Notes: a model not told the origin generated them from the sequence alone. A DNA stretch of 64,000 nucleotides from Ruegeria lacuscaerulensis ITI-1157 (GCA_000161775.1 GG704596.1:2474332-2538331); one strand, 5' to 3'. Positions 1-10,223 are shown, counted from the stretch's first letter. Made by a program: numbers and translations.

Positions 1-863
<863 letters not shown>

Positions 864-909
864 GCCACAAGCTGCTAGGCTGGCCCCCGACATTGGCCGG
901 GGGTCCGTC

Positions 910-1437
910 ATGCTCAGCATCATTGAACCAAGAACGCCGGAGCAGTTCGACGCTGTCCGGCGTTTGTGCTGGGAGTATCACGCCTTTTTGCTGACGCTGG
1001 ACGAACGGTCGCGGCAGGTCGTGAATACCTTCTATCCACCCGAAAAATATGCCGCTGTTCTGTCCGCCATCGAGACCGAGCATATGCCACCGAAGGGCGG
1101 GACCCGGCTTGCGATTCTGGATGGGCAGGCGGTGGGCTGCGGGATGTTCCAGACGATCGGTCCGGGCGTCGCCGAAATCAAGCGCGTGTTCGTGACCGAG
1201 GAAGCCCGGGGCACCGGCGCGGGCTGTGCGATCATGCAGGCGCTGATTGCCCAGTGCCGCAAGGACGGGTTCGAGATGATCCGGATGGACACCGGGAAAC
1301 CGCTGCAGGCGGCGACTCGGCTGTATCTGTCCTTGGGCTTCAATCTGCGCGATGCCTATTCCGACATACCCGAGATCGCCCGGGGGCAATTGTTGTTCTT
1401 TGAAATGTCGCTGCGGGGTGATTCCGCAGAACCCTAG
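910..1437 (+). CDS. GNAT family N-acetyltransferase
   Basis: A 175-residue protein of the Gcn5-related acetyltransferase fold. The acetyl-CoA pyrophosphate-binding loop is visible as EARGTGAGCAIMQAL near residues 98-112, after the beta strand VAEIKRVFV, and a C-terminal RLYLSLGFN motif is typical of the fold. The ATG at 910 follows a G-rich segment that could serve as ribosome binding site, 46 bases after eno. The acetylated substrate cannot be inferred. No operon partner is evident on this strand. Confidence 0.85.
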   Translation: MLSIIEPRTPEQFDAVRRLCWEYHAFLLTLDERSRQVVNTFYPPEKYAAVLSAIETEHMPPKGGTRLAILDGQAVGCGMFQTIGPGVAEIKRVFVTEEARGTGAGCAIMQALIAQCRKDGFEMIRMDTGKPLQAATRLYLSLGFNLRDAYSDIPEIARGQLLFFEMSLRGDSAEP

Positions 1438-1587
1438 GGAATTGCAGGGAAATTGCCCAAGACCTCAGTTTCAAGGGGTCGGAAACGCAAATCGAAGCAA
1501 ACATAAATGTCATTATGTGTGAACTTTTACCTACGCGCACGGCAGCGATGGGCGTAGTTTGACAGCACAGCAGAAAAGGAGAACGCA

Positions 1588-1758
1588 ATGTCTGCTTCTA
1601 GAATGCTTCTCGTGATTTCGATGCTATCCGTCGGTGTTCTGGCGGCTTGTGCGGGGCCTGGCACCTACCCGATCACCGGAGAGCCGGTGTCGCAGAATGA
1701 TCCGGTGCAGGAGATGTACTACAGCCCCAGCCTGATCTTCCGCGGTGAATCGCGCTAG
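1588..1758 (+). CDS. Small predicted lipoprotein (56 aa)
   Basis: A short gene with a good ribosome binding site (AAAAGGAGAACGCA before ATG). The product begins MSASRMLLVISMLSVGVLAA and continues into Cys21, a classical lipobox (L-A-A-C) at the end of a hydrophobic signal segment, so it should be lipidated and membrane-anchored. The mature part is only about 36 residues, rich in Pro and Tyr, with no recognisable domain. It overlaps the end of the opposing GNAT gene by 4 bases. Function unknown. The 150 bases before it hold no other supported feature. Confidence 0.75.
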   Translation: MSASRMLLVISMLSVGVLAACAGPGTYPITGEPVSQNDPVQEMYYSPSLIFRGESR

Positions 1759-2204
1759 AGCGTCTTGCTCATCAGCATGTAGCGGTCGCGCGGCTTGAAG
1801 CCGGTACGAAGGTACAGCTTCTGCGCGGCCTCGTTGGTTCGGTCGACTTCCAGATGCAGGGCCGTCAACCCGGCCCCGGCCAGTGCCTTGGGCAAGGCCA
1901 GAAGGACTTCGGTTGCGATGCCGCGGCCGCGAATGGCGGGGCGGATGTAGATTTCGTCCACGAACCCGTCCATGCCCCCGAACTCGACCGACCAGCCGAA
2001 GGTCAGGATGACATAGCCCAGCGGTGCGCGCGCAGGGCCGATCAGGTAGACACAGCCATGCGGAATGCCTTCCAGCAAGGGCGCAAGCGCCGCGCGGCGT
2101 CTGTCGGGGTCTTGCTCGATCCCGGCCTCGGCGTGAAAGGCGGCGACCAGGCCCATCAGCCGATCAAGGTCCTCGGGGCGGGCAAGGCGCAGGGCGGCGC
2201 TCAT
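1755..2204 (-). CDS. GNAT family N-acetyltransferase
   Basis: A 149-residue acetyltransferase starting MSAALRLARPEDLDRLM. The acetyl-CoA binding segment is IRPAIRGRGIATEVLLALP, after the strand FVDEIYI, and the C-terminal AQKLYLRTGFKPRDRY matches the GNAT motif B region. The start codon overlaps the stop of the upstream nucleoside hydrolase as ATGA, so the two are very probably co-translated. The substrate is unknown; the pairing suggests an accessory role in nucleoside salvage, but this is inference. Confidence 0.87.
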   Translation of the reverse strand: MSAALRLARPEDLDRLMGLVAAFHAEAGIEQDPDRRRAALAPLLEGIPHGCVYLIGPARAPLGYVILTFGWSVEFGGMDGFVDEIYIRPAIRGRGIATEVLLALPKALAGAGLTALHLEVDRTNEAAQKLYLRTGFKPRDRYMLMSKTL

Positions 2205-3142
2205 AGCCGGGCCAGCCGTTCGGTCAGCAGGGCAAAGAACCCGTCGGCATCCACGTCGCCGATGAACAGCGCGTTGGGCTTGCGGTCGGTGACGCCCCAC
2301 CAATCGGCGACCGTCATGCCGAGCGTGAGGTCCGATTGGGTCTCGATTTCCACGTTCACATGGCGGCCCGAGAACAGCTCGGGGCGGACCAGATAGGCGG
2401 TCACGCAGGGATCGTGCAGGGGGGCGCCCTCGCTGCCGTATTTTTCCTTGTCGAAACGTTCGAAGAAGTCGGTCATCTCGGCCACCGCGATGCCCACCTT
2501 GGTGCCAAGGGCGCGGAACGCGTCGTTGCGCGGTTTGGTAACCAGCGCCTTGTGCGTGACGTCCAGCGGCATCACCACGATCGGAACACCGGATTTGAAC
2601 ACGATATCAGCGGCCTCTGGGTCGACGTAGATGTTGAACTCGGCGGCAGGCGTGATGTTGCCCACCTCGAAATAGGCGCCGCCCATCAGCACGATCTGCT
2701 GCACCCGCTCGACGATGTCGGGCGCCTTCTGGAAGGCCGTGGCGATGTTCGTCAGCGGCCCCAGCGGGCAGAGGGTGACGGTGCCGGGATCCTGCGCGCG
2801 CAGCGTGTCGATGATGAAATCGACGCCATGCCCCTCGGCCAGCGGCATCTGAGGGTCGGGCAGTACGGGGCCGTCCAGCCCGGTCTTGCCATGCACGTGC
2901 TCGGCGGTGATCAGCGGGCGTTTCAGCGGGCGGTCGCACCCGGCAAAGACCGGAATGTCGGTGCGACCGGCCAGTTCGCAGACGATGCGCGCATTCTTGG
3001 CGGTCAGTTCCAGCGGCACGTTGCCGGCGACGGCGGTGATGCCTAGTACCTCGATCTCGTCGGGGCTGGCCAGGGCCAGCAGGATGGCAACGGCGTCGTC
3101 CTGTCCGGGGTCGGTGTCGATGATGATCTTGTGGGCGGTCAT
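2201..3142 (-). CDS. Inosine-uridine preferring nucleoside hydrolase
   Basis: A 313-residue ribonucleoside hydrolase that cleaves the N-glycosidic bond of nucleosides to give ribose and base. The diagnostic Ca-binding motif DTDPGQDDAVAI lies at residues 9-20, the mid-domain segment PLGPLTNIA is present, and the catalytic-site HDPCVTAYLV lies near the C-terminus. The start MTAHKIII was chosen because it places DTDPG at the usual position and follows a GGAG ribosome binding site; a longer open frame upstream lacks homology. The gene is co-transcribed with the downstream GNAT. Cytoplasmic purine/pyrimidine salvage is the likely role. Confidence 0.93.
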   Translation of the reverse strand: MTAHKIIIDTDPGQDDAVAILLALASPDEIEVLGITAVAGNVPLELTAKNARIVCELAGRTDIPVFAGCDRPLKRPLITAEHVHGKTGLDGPVLPDPQMPLAEGHGVDFIIDTLRAQDPGTVTLCPLGPLTNIATAFQKAPDIVERVQQIVLMGGAYFEVGNITPAAEFNIYVDPEAADIVFKSGVPIVVMPLDVTHKALVTKPRNDAFRALGTKVGIAVAEMTDFFERFDKEKYGSEGAPLHDPCVTAYLVRPELFSGRHVNVEIETQSDLTLGMTVADWWGVTDRKPNALFIGDVDADGFFALLTERLARL

Positions 3143-3204
3143 GGGGGCTCCGGGGGGTGGTGAGGGCGGACACTGGCAAGCGCAGCTGGGCTTGTCCAGC
3201 GGTT

Positions 3205-4062
3205 TCAGGCGTCGGTGGCGACCTCGACCGGCGGGAGTTTGCCGTTGGCTGCGTGTTCCTCGGCCTTCACTTCGTCCCACAGGGCGTCCATCTCCTCGAG
3301 CGTGCTTTGCTCGGGCGTCTTGCCGCGCTCGGCGAGGCGTTCTTCGATCTTGCCGAAGCGCCGGGTGAACTTGGCGTTGGTGCGGCGCAGCGCGGCCTCG
3401 GGCTCGATGCCCAGATGGCGGCCGAGGTTGACCATCACGAAGAGCAGGTCGCCAAATTCATCCTCGAGCGCATCCGCGTCCATCTGGTCGCGCGCCTCGG
3501 TCAGTTCAGCGGCCTCTTCGGTGATCTTGTCCAGCACATGGCTGACGTCGGGCCAGTCGAAACCCACCCGCGCGGCGCGTTTCTGCAGTTTGTAGGCGCG
3601 CAGCAGGGCGGGCAGGTTGGCGGCGACACCGTCCAGCGCACCTTTCTGCTCTTTGTCGGCGCGCTCGGCGGCCTTGATCGCCTCCCAGTCGCGGGTCTGT
3701 TGTTCGGCCGATTTGTCGCGGGATTCGTCGCCGAAGACATGCGGGTGGCGGGCCACCATCTTGTCGGACATGGTGCGCACCACGTCCTGAAAGGTGAAAT
3801 GCCCGGCCTCTTCGGCCATCTGCGCGTGAAAGACCGACTGGAACAGCAGGTCGCCCAGCTCGCCCTTGAGCTCGTCCCAGGCCTGGCGTTCGATGGCGTC
3901 GGCGACCTCATAGGCCTCTTCGATCGTGTAGGGGGCGATCGTGGCGAAATCCTGCTCGATGTCCCACGGGCAGCCGGTTTCCGGATCGCGCAGGCGGCGC
4001 ATGATCTCCAGCAGCCGCTCGATTCCGGCGTCGGTATCGTGGATCAGTGGATTTTCAGCCAT
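3205..4062 (-). CDS. mazG: Nucleoside triphosphate pyrophosphohydrolase MazG
   Basis: Hydrolyses (d)NTPs to monophosphates and pyrophosphate, a house-cleaning activity. The 285-residue protein has the two-domain layout of the family. The N-terminal half carries CPWDIEQDFATIAPYTIEEA and the metal-binding EELGDLL-type stretch (ELKGELGDLLFQSVFHA); the second half repeats it as KITEEAAELTEA plus EDEFGDLLFVMVNLGRHLG. The start MAENPLIHD was selected over a much longer antisense extension across the neighbouring peptidase because homology begins there. Monocistronic, with about 60 bases to the nucleoside hydrolase. Confidence 0.96.
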   Translation of the reverse strand: MAENPLIHDTDAGIERLLEIMRRLRDPETGCPWDIEQDFATIAPYTIEEAYEVADAIERQAWDELKGELGDLLFQSVFHAQMAEEAGHFTFQDVVRTMSDKMVARHPHVFGDESRDKSAEQQTRDWEAIKAAERADKEQKGALDGVAANLPALLRAYKLQKRAARVGFDWPDVSHVLDKITEEAAELTEARDQMDADALEDEFGDLLFVMVNLGRHLGIEPEAALRRTNAKFTRRFGKIEERLAERGKTPEQSTLEEMDALWDEVKAEEHAANGKLPPVEVATDA

Positions 4063-4128
4063 TGCGAAGCCCCTTGTTCCGGTGTCAGATGCATCCATCC
4101 CGCAGCTTGGATCAGGAGTCCACCCCCG

Positions 4129-5292
4129 ATGCCCGTCGTCAACCGCATTGCCGATTACGCCGCCGACATGGCCGCATGGCGCCAGCACCTGCATACGATC
4201 CCGGAACTGGAGTTCGACTGCCACCAGACCGCCGCCTTCGTGGCCGAGCGGCTGCGCGAATTCGGCGTGGACGAGTTGCACGAGGGGATCGCGCAAACCG
4301 GGATCGTGGCGATCATCAACGGGCAGGGCGACGGCCCCACGATCGGGTTGCGCGCCGACATGGATGCGCTGCCGATCGAGGAGCAGACCGGGGTGCCCTA
4401 TGCCTCGAAGACTCCCGGCAAGATGCATGCCTGCGGGCATGACGGGCACACCACCATGCTGCTGGGCGCGGCGCGGTACCTGGCCGAAACGCGGAATTTC
4501 CGTGGCCGGGTCGCGTTGCTGTTCCAGCCCGCCGAGGAAGAGGGCGGCGGTGCCGATATCATGGTCAAAGAAGGTGTGATGGACCGGTTCGACATCGCTC
4601 AGGTCTATGCGCTGCACAATGCGCCGGGCTTTGCCGAGGGCGCGTTCTATACCACGCCCGGGCCGATCATGGCGGCGGTCGACACGTTCGACATCCACAT
4701 TCAGGGCGTCGGTGGCCACGGTGCCATGCCGCACGAGACGCGCGACCCGGTCATGGCCGCCTGCGGGATCGCCCAAGCGATCCAGACAATCGTCAGCCGC
4801 AACCACTATGCGCTGGACGATCTGGTGATCTCGGTCACCCAGATCCACACCGGGACCGTGAACAACGTGATCCCCGACACCGCCTATCTGAACGGCACCG
4901 TCCGCACCTTCGATCCGGCGGTTCAGAAGATGGTGATGACCCGTCTTGAAGAAATCGTGCAGGGGCAGGCGGCCTCCTACGGGGTCACGGCGACTCTGGA
5001 TTATATCGTTGGCTATCCGGCCACGGTCAACGATGCAGACAAGACCGGCTTTGCCGCCGAGGTGGCGCGCGAGGTCGCGGGTGCTGATCGGGTGATCGCC
5101 AATTCGGGCCGCGAGATGGGGGCCGAGGACTTCTCGTACATGCTGCAGGAACGCCCGGGTGCCTATCTGTTCCTGGGGCAGGGCGACGGCCCGGGGCTGC
5201 ACCACCCCAAGTACAATTTCAACGACGAGATCGCACCGGTGGGTGCCTCGTTCTTTGCGCGCATCGTCGAAAAGGCGCAACCGTTGACCTGA
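4129..5292 (+). CDS. M20 family amidohydrolase (hippurate hydrolase / N-acyl amino acid deacylase type)
   Basis: A 387-residue metallopeptidase-fold amidohydrolase of the M20D subfamily. Binuclear metal ligands are visible in KMHACGHDGHTTMLLG (near residue 103), FQPAEEEGGGA, YALHNAPG, and the C-terminal HHPKYNFNDEIAP. The dimerisation domain begins around GVGGHGAMPHETRDP. The ATG at 4129 has a nearby AGGAG and sits 66 bases from the divergent mazG start. The exact acyl substrate (hippurate, N-acetyl amino acid or an auxin-type conjugate) cannot be told from sequence. It probably heads a unit with the ureohydrolases that follow. Confidence 0.93.
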   Translation: MPVVNRIADYAADMAAWRQHLHTIPELEFDCHQTAAFVAERLREFGVDELHEGIAQTGIVAIINGQGDGPTIGLRADMDALPIEEQTGVPYASKTPGKMHACGHDGHTTMLLGAARYLAETRNFRGRVALLFQPAEEEGGGADIMVKEGVMDRFDIAQVYALHNAPGFAEGAFYTTPGPIMAAVDTFDIHIQGVGGHGAMPHETRDPVMAACGIAQAIQTIVSRNHYALDDLVISVTQIHTGTVNNVIPDTAYLNGTVRTFDPAVQKMVMTRLEEIVQGQAASYGVTATLDYIVGYPATVNDADKTGFAAEVAREVAGADRVIANSGREMGAEDFSYMLQERPGAYLFLGQGDGPGLHHPKYNFNDEIAPVGASFFARIVEKAQPLT

Positions 5293-5327
5293 CGGTCCGG
5301 TCGATATCAGGAAGGAAACGGGCCACA

Positions 5328-6305
5328 ATGGCTTTGGAAGACGCAAAAAATCAGGTAGATGAGGCCTTTACCAACCCCGACCTGAAGGGGTTGAGTTATG
5401 AAAACACCTTTGGCGGGGCCACATCCTTTCTACGGCGGCTCTACACCAAGAACCTGAAAGGCGCCGATATCGCGGTGACCGGCGTGCCGTTCGATCAGGC
5501 GGTGACCAACCGCCCCGGCACCCGTCTGGGCCCGCGCGCGATCCGCGAGGCCAGCGCCCTGCAATCGCCCGATGCGCCCTATGGCTGGCCCTTCGATGCG
5601 CTCAGCGAGCTGGCGATCATCGACTATGGCGACATGGCCTATGACTATGCCAACATTCCCGCCTTTCCCGACACGCTGACCAACCATATCCGCACCATTC
5701 TGGCGGCAGATGTGGCCTCGGTCACGCTGGGGGGTGACCACTATATCAGCTTTCCGATCCTCAAGGCCTATGCCGAGAAATACGGGCCGATGTCGCTGTT
5801 GCAGTTCGACGCCCATACCGACACCTGGGCCGATGATGACATGAGCCGGGTGGACCACGGCACCATGTTCTACAAGGCGGTGAAGTCGGGGATCGTGGAT
5901 CCGAAACGCTCGGTCCAGGTGGGGATCCGCACCACCAACGAGGACACACTGGGTGTCAACATCATCGACGCGCGCGAGGTCTATGAAGCCGGACCCGCCG
6001 CCGTGGCGCAGAAGATCAAGAGCATCCTGGGCGACAGTCCGGTCTACTTGAGCTTTGACATCGACGGGCTGGACCCGGCCTTTGCCCCTGGCACCGGCAC
6101 GCCGGTCTGGGGTGGGCTCAGCTCGATCCAGGCGCAGATCATCCTGCGTGACATCGCCGGGATCAACATCAAGGGCGGCGACGTGGTCGAGGTGTCTCCG
6201 CCGTTTGACACGTCGGGGGCCACGGCGATCGCGGGGGCGCATGTGGCGACCCAGATCATCTGCCTGCTGGGATGGACCAAACTGGCGAAAGACGGGCGGC
6301 TTTAA
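5328..6305 (+). CDS. Agmatinase-family ureohydrolase, copy 1
   Basis: A 325-residue Mn-dependent ureohydrolase that releases urea from a guanidino compound. All metal motifs are intact: GGDHYIS, DAHTDTW and SFDIDGLDPAFAPGTGTP. The ribosome binding site AAGGAAA precedes ATG. It lies 35 bases after the M20 amidohydrolase and 68 bases before a second family member, which suggests one degradative transcription unit. The substrate could be agmatine, guanidinobutyrate or guanidinopropionate; the DHGTMF loop after the Mn motifs differs from copy 2 and may set specificity. Confidence 0.92.
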   Translation: MALEDAKNQVDEAFTNPDLKGLSYENTFGGATSFLRRLYTKNLKGADIAVTGVPFDQAVTNRPGTRLGPRAIREASALQSPDAPYGWPFDALSELAIIDYGDMAYDYANIPAFPDTLTNHIRTILAADVASVTLGGDHYISFPILKAYAEKYGPMSLLQFDAHTDTWADDDMSRVDHGTMFYKAVKSGIVDPKRSVQVGIRTTNEDTLGVNIIDAREVYEAGPAAVAQKIKSILGDSPVYLSFDIDGLDPAFAPGTGTPVWGGLSSIQAQIILRDIAGINIKGGDVVEVSPPFDTSGATAIAGAHVATQIICLLGWTKLAKDGRL

Positions 6306-6373
6306 CCATTGGTTAGCCATGGTTTTGCTATGGCCGGTATCAGGTGAACCAACGGGACAGGGGCGCAGATGCC

Positions 6374-7321
6374 ATGAGCGAATTCAATCAACCCATCAGC
6401 GGCAATGATCTGGCGCGGTTTTCCGGGCCCAACACCTTCATGCGGTTGCCTGCGGCGGATTCTCTGGCGGGGCTGGACGTGGCGGTGTTGGGCGTGCCGA
6501 TGGACATCGGAACCTCGTGGCGGTCGGGCACCCGGTTCGGCCCCAAGCAGATCCGCGCCGAAAGCGCGATGATCCGGCCCTACAACATGGCCACCTTCGC
6601 CGCGCCTTTCGACAGCCTCCAGATCGCCGATATCGGAGATCTGGCGATCAACACCTTCTCGCTGGCCGACAGCCTTCGGATCATCAAGGAAAGCTATGAC
6701 GCGATCCTTGCGCAGGGCGTGATCCCGGTGGCGATGGGGGGCGATCATTCGATCACCCTGCCGATTCTGCGGGCGATCGCAGCCCGGCGCGGGCCGGTTG
6801 CCCTGGTGCATGTGGACGCCCATGCCGACATCAATGACGAGATGTTCGGCGAGCGCGAGACCCACGGAACGGTCTTCCGCCGCGCGCATGAAGAGGGGCT
6901 GATCGTGCCCGACAAGACCTTTCAGGTCGGTATCCGCGGCTCGGGCTACGCGGCCAGCGATTTCGCCGAGGCGCGCGACTGGGGGTTCCGCCAGTTTCCT
7001 GCCTGGGACCTGTGGCAACAGAACCTGACCGAGATCGGTGCGCAGATCCGCAAGACGGTGGGCGATCACCCGGTCTATATCTCGTTCGACATCGACAGCC
7101 TGGACCCGGCCTATGCCCCCGGCACCGGCACGCCCGAGATCGGTGGGCTGACCACGCCGCAGGCGCTGCAGCTGATCCACGCGCTGGGGGGCATGAACGT
7201 GGTGGGCTGCGACCTGGTCGAGGTCTCGCCGCCCTATGACCCGTCGGGCAACACCGCGCTGACGGCGGCAAACCTGCTGTTCGAGCTGCTGTGCATCCTG
7301 CCCGGCGTGACGTCACGGTAG
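6374..7321 (+). CDS. Agmatinase-family ureohydrolase, copy 2
   Basis: A 315-residue paralogue of the preceding gene, with metal motifs GGDHSITLPIL, DAHADIND and SFDIDSLDPAYAPGTGTPE. The ATG giving MSEFNQPIS was preferred over a GTG 30 bases upstream because family alignment begins at the LARFSGPNTFMRLP region. The substrate loop reads THGTVFRRAHEEG, which is closer to guanidinobutyrase/agmatinase types than copy 1. The two copies differ widely in sequence, so they are old paralogues with probably different guanidino substrates rather than a recent duplication. Confidence 0.92.
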   Translation: MSEFNQPISGNDLARFSGPNTFMRLPAADSLAGLDVAVLGVPMDIGTSWRSGTRFGPKQIRAESAMIRPYNMATFAAPFDSLQIADIGDLAINTFSLADSLRIIKESYDAILAQGVIPVAMGGDHSITLPILRAIAARRGPVALVHVDAHADINDEMFGERETHGTVFRRAHEEGLIVPDKTFQVGIRGSGYAASDFAEARDWGFRQFPAWDLWQQNLTEIGAQIRKTVGDHPVYISFDIDSLDPAYAPGTGTPEIGGLTTPQALQLIHALGGMNVVGCDLVEVSPPYDPSGNTALTAANLLFELLCILPGVTSR

Positions 7322-7387
7322 GCAAGGCCGGCAGGTCTTGCCCCGTATCGGCGGGCGGCTAGGGTTCTGCCGGAAGGTCTGAATGGA

Positions 7388-7795
7388 ATGAAACGCATGG
7401 TTGTTTGGTTGGTCGTCGCCGCAGTTGTCGGGCTTGGCCTCTATGTGCGGCTGGCACCGTCCGATCCCGCGCGCTGGCATGTGCCGGTCGTGGCCGCGGC
7501 AGATCGTGACCTGCCCGGAGGCGTGATCCGCGTGGTGCAGACCGGACCGGACGGCCTTGCGCGTCTGGACAAGGTGGCGCGGGCGACGCCGCGCACGACG
7601 GTGCTGGCCGGATCGGTGGATGAGGGCCTGATCACCTATGTGACTCGCAGCCGGGTGTTCGGCTTTCCCGACTACACCACCGCCCAGCAGGACGGCGACA
7701 CACTGCGCATCTTCGGGCGGCTACGATTTGGTCGGCGGGATTTCGACGTCAACCGCACCCGGGTCGACGGTTGGTTGGCGGCTTTGCAGTCCTGA
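7388..7795 (+). CDS. DUF1499 family protein, membrane-anchored
   Basis: A 135-residue protein beginning with a hydrophobic signal anchor (VVWLVVAAVVGLGLYV, residues 5-20). The rest matches the DUF1499 pattern: an early TPRTTVLAG segment, LITYVTRSRVFGFPDYTT, and the terminal [18 protein letters not shown] stretch seen in this family. A GGAAGG ribosome binding site is present. Members are widespread in proteobacteria and plastids, but the molecular role is not known. The 3' end overlaps the convergent secreted-protein gene by about 75 bases. Confidence 0.85.
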   Translation: MKRMVVWLVVAAVVGLGLYVRLAPSDPARWHVPVVAAADRDLPGGVIRVVQTGPDGLARLDKVARATPRTTVLAGSVDEGLITYVTRSRVFGFPDYTTAQQDGDTLRIFGRLRFGRRDFDVNRTRVDGWLAALQS

Positions 7796-8023
7796 AGACA
7801 GGCACCCCTCGGACACCTCGCGCCACATCGGTACGTTCAGCGACATCTGGCACTGGGCCATGAACATGCGGCCATCGACCTGCAGGCAGACCATCTCGCC
7901 CAGTTCGACGCGGCTGCCGGACGTGTCCGTGCAATAGCAATCCTGCACCTTGCCACCGGGGCCGATGACATCGGCCAGACCGGGCGTTGCGCAGACGATC
8001 AGCAGGGCCATGATCCGTTTCAT
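7721..8023 (-). CDS. Small secreted cysteine-containing protein (100 aa)
   Basis: Begins [19 protein letters not shown], a plausible signal peptide cleaved after GLA. The mature part has five cysteines (in [21 protein letters not shown] and EGCLSSG), which fits a disulfide-bonded periplasmic protein. I recognise no domain. The last 75 bases lie antisense to the DUF1499 gene, so the true functional part is probably the first 75 residues. It is transcribed away from prfA. Function unknown. Confidence 0.65.
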   Translation of the reverse strand: MKRIMALLIVCATPGLADVIGPGGKVQDCYCTDTSGSRVELGEMVCLQVDGRMFMAQCQMSLNVPMWREVSEGCLSSGLQSRQPTVDPGAVDVEIPPTKS

Positions 8024-8085
8024 GGGCGCAGTTTAGCACAAGCCGAGGCCTTGACCAAAGCCGTCGGATGATAGACACCGCCCCA

Positions 8086-9141
8086 ATGATCCCCGAAGAA
8101 CGTCTTGAACAGATCACCCAGCGATTCCAGTACCTCGAAGCGGCCATGTCCGATGGCGCCTCGGGCGGGGATATCGCGGCTTTGGCCAAGGAATATTCCG
8201 ACCTCAAGCCGGTGGTCGAACAGATCGCCGCGTGGCGCCAGTTGCGGGCCGATCTGGCCGAGGCCGAGGCGATGCTGGGCGACCCTGACATGAAAGAGCT
8301 GGCCGAGGAGGAGATCCCGCAGCTCAAAGCACGCATCCCCGAGGCCGAGCACGCGCTGCAACTGGCGCTGCTGCCCAAGGACGCGGCCGATGCGCGGCCA
8401 GCGATGCTGGAGATCCGCCCCGGCACCGGCGGCGACGAGGCGGCGCTGTTCGCGGGCGACCTGCTGCGGATGTATCAGCGCTATGCCGAGGCGCGTGGCT
8501 GGCAGTTCGAGATCATCGAAGAACAGCACACCGAGCTGGGCGGCATCAAGGAAGTGGTGGCCCATATCAAGGGCGACAACGTTTTTGCCCGGCTGAAATA
8601 CGAATCCGGCGTGCACCGCGTTCAACGCGTGCCCGAAACCGAAAGCGGCGGGCGCATCCACACCTCGGCGGCGACCGTGGCGGTTCTGCCCGAGGCCGAG
8701 GACGTGGACATCCAGATCGACCCGAATGACATTCGCATCGACACGATGCGCAGCTCGGGCGCGGGTGGGCAGCATGTGAACACCACCGACTCGGCGGTGC
8801 GGATCACTCACCTGCCAACGGGGATCGTGGTGACCAGTTCCGAAAAATCGCAGCACCGCAACCGCGAGATCGCGATGCAGGTGCTCAAGACGCGCCTCTA
8901 TGACCTCGAACGTCAGCGGATCGACAGCGAACGTTCGGCCGACAGGGCCAGCCAGGTGGGGTCGGGCGACCGCTCCGAGCGCATCCGTACCTACAATTTC
9001 CCGCAGGGCCGGATGACCGATCACCGGATCAACCTGACGCTCTACAAGCTCGATCAGATCATGCAGGGCGACCTGGACGAGGTGATCGACGCGCTGACCG
9101 CCGACGATCAGGCCCGCCTTTTGGCGGAGATGGCGCAATGA
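8086..9141 (+). CDS. prfA: Peptide chain release factor 1
   Basis: Recognises UAA and UAG and triggers peptidyl-tRNA hydrolysis. The GGQ catalytic motif lies in [20 protein letters not shown], and the PCRF region [19 protein letters not shown] precedes it. The start at 8086 ([10 protein letters not shown]) gives 351 residues and aligns with the usual RF1 N-terminus; an in-frame ATG at 8068 would add six residues, and neither has a strong ribosome binding site. The stop overlaps prmC as ATGA, coupling the factor to the enzyme that methylates its GGQ glutamine. Confidence 0.97.
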   Translation: MIPEERLEQITQRFQYLEAAMSDGASGGDIAALAKEYSDLKPVVEQIAAWRQLRADLAEAEAMLGDPDMKELAEEEIPQLKARIPEAEHALQLALLPKDAADARPAMLEIRPGTGGDEAALFAGDLLRMYQRYAEARGWQFEIIEEQHTELGGIKEVVAHIKGDNVFARLKYESGVHRVQRVPETESGGRIHTSAATVAVLPEAEDVDIQIDPNDIRIDTMRSSGAGGQHVNTTDSAVRITHLPTGIVVTSSEKSQHRNREIAMQVLKTRLYDLERQRIDSERSADRASQVGSGDRSERIRTYNFPQGRMTDHRINLTLYKLDQIMQGDLDEVIDALTADDQARLLAEMAQ

Positions 9142-9983
9142 TCGCGGCGCTGACAGCGGCACAGGCCATGGTGGCCGCCACCGCGCGCCTGCGGGCCGCA
9201 GGTGTGGACGACCCGGCGCGGGACGCGCGGGTTCTGCTGGCCCATGCCGCTCGGATCGAGGCCAGCCGCGTGACGCTGATCGCGCCCGAAGAGCTCTCGC
9301 CCGAGATCGCCGAACGGTATGAGCAACTGGTGTCGCTGCGCGCGATCCGGGTGCCGGTTTCCCATCTGCTGGGAGAGCGCGAATTCTACGGCCGACGCTT
9401 CCGCGTGAGCCGCGACGTGCTGGACCCGCGTCCCGAGACCGAAGCGCTGATCGAAGCGGCCCTGAGTCAGCCGTTTGACCGCGTGCTGGATCTGGGTGTC
9501 GGCTCGGGTTGCATTCTGGTCACCTTGCTGGCGGAACGCACCAGCGCAACCGGGCTGGGCGTCGATCTGAGCGAGGCCGCCTGTCTGCAGGCCAGCGCCA
9601 ACGCCGTGACCCACGGCGTGCAGGATCGGGCGGAAATCCAGCGCTCGGACTGGTTTGAGAACATTGGTGGGTATTTCGACCTGATCGTTTCCAATCCGCC
9701 CTATATCGCGCTGGATGAGATGGATGGCCTGTCGCCCGAAGTGCGCGAGCACGAGCCGCGTCTGGCATTGACGGATGAGGCCGATGGGCTGGATGCCTAT
9801 CGCCGGATCGCGGCTGGAGCGCCTGACCACCTGATGCCCGGTGGGCGGATCCTGGTTGAAATCGGCCCTACGCAGGCCAAAGCGGTCAGCGCGCTATTCG
9901 ACGCGGCGGGATTGAGCGATATCCGGATCATTCCCGATCTGGACGGGCGTGACCGGGTGGTTGGCGCCAAAATGCCGGGGTGA
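9138..9983 (+). CDS. prmC: Release factor glutamine N5-methyltransferase
   Basis: Methylates the glutamine of the GGQ motif in release factors 1 and 2. The 281-residue protein has the SAM-binding [17 protein letters not shown] segment and the amide-methylase motif [11 protein letters not shown], plus the N-terminal helical domain that docks on the release factor (including [11 protein letters not shown]). The start overlaps the prfA stop, the standard arrangement. A 6-bp hairpin without a U-run (10015-10031) lies after the stop. Confidence 0.96.
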   Translation: MIAALTAAQAMVAATARLRAAGVDDPARDARVLLAHAARIEASRVTLIAPEELSPEIAERYEQLVSLRAIRVPVSHLLGEREFYGRRFRVSRDVLDPRPETEALIEAALSQPFDRVLDLGVGSGCILVTLLAERTSATGLGVDLSEAACLQASANAVTHGVQDRAEIQRSDWFENIGGYFDLIVSNPPYIALDEMDGLSPEVREHEPRLALTDEADGLDAYRRIAAGAPDHLMPGGRILVEIGPTQAKAVSALFDAAGLSDIRIIPDLDGRDRVVGAKMPG

Positions 9984-10223
9984 GCCCGTAAAACTGAGGC
10001 CGATTTACGCCGATCCGGGTAAAAAACCCGGCATTTGGTGCAATAACCACTTGTCTGCGCCGTCAGGACATGTTTACTCAGGGTAGTCAGCGCGGTTGAC
10101 GCCGTTTCGGCGCACCCCTGACGCCAAGCCCAAAATAGTCGACATCCCGTGACGGCACAGGCCACAAAGCAGCGCAGGATACGGGTGGATCGACAGTGCA
10201 AGACAAGGCTGACGTACAGTAAG
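9984..10223. other. Intergenic region prmC to DUF4167 gene
   Basis: About 240 bases without a gene. It holds a short perfect hairpin (CCGGGT - AAAAA - ACCCGG, 10015-10031), which may end prmC transcription although no U-run follows, and presumably the promoter of the next gene. I could not assign -35/-10 boxes with confidence. Confidence 0.4.

Noticed and set aside
882..905. Terminator after eno
   Set aside because: Only about 6 bp of stem and no T-run, so it was not listed as a terminator.
4063..5346. Long open frame antisense to the M20 amidohydrolase, continuous with mazG
   Set aside because: It is a by-product of GC-rich codon bias. Real homology starts at MAENPLIHD (4062), and the plus-strand peptidase explains the DNA fully.
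9984..10223. Possible ncRNA in the prmC-DUF4167 gap
   Set aside because: Only one short hairpin without a U-run and no promoter that I could support.
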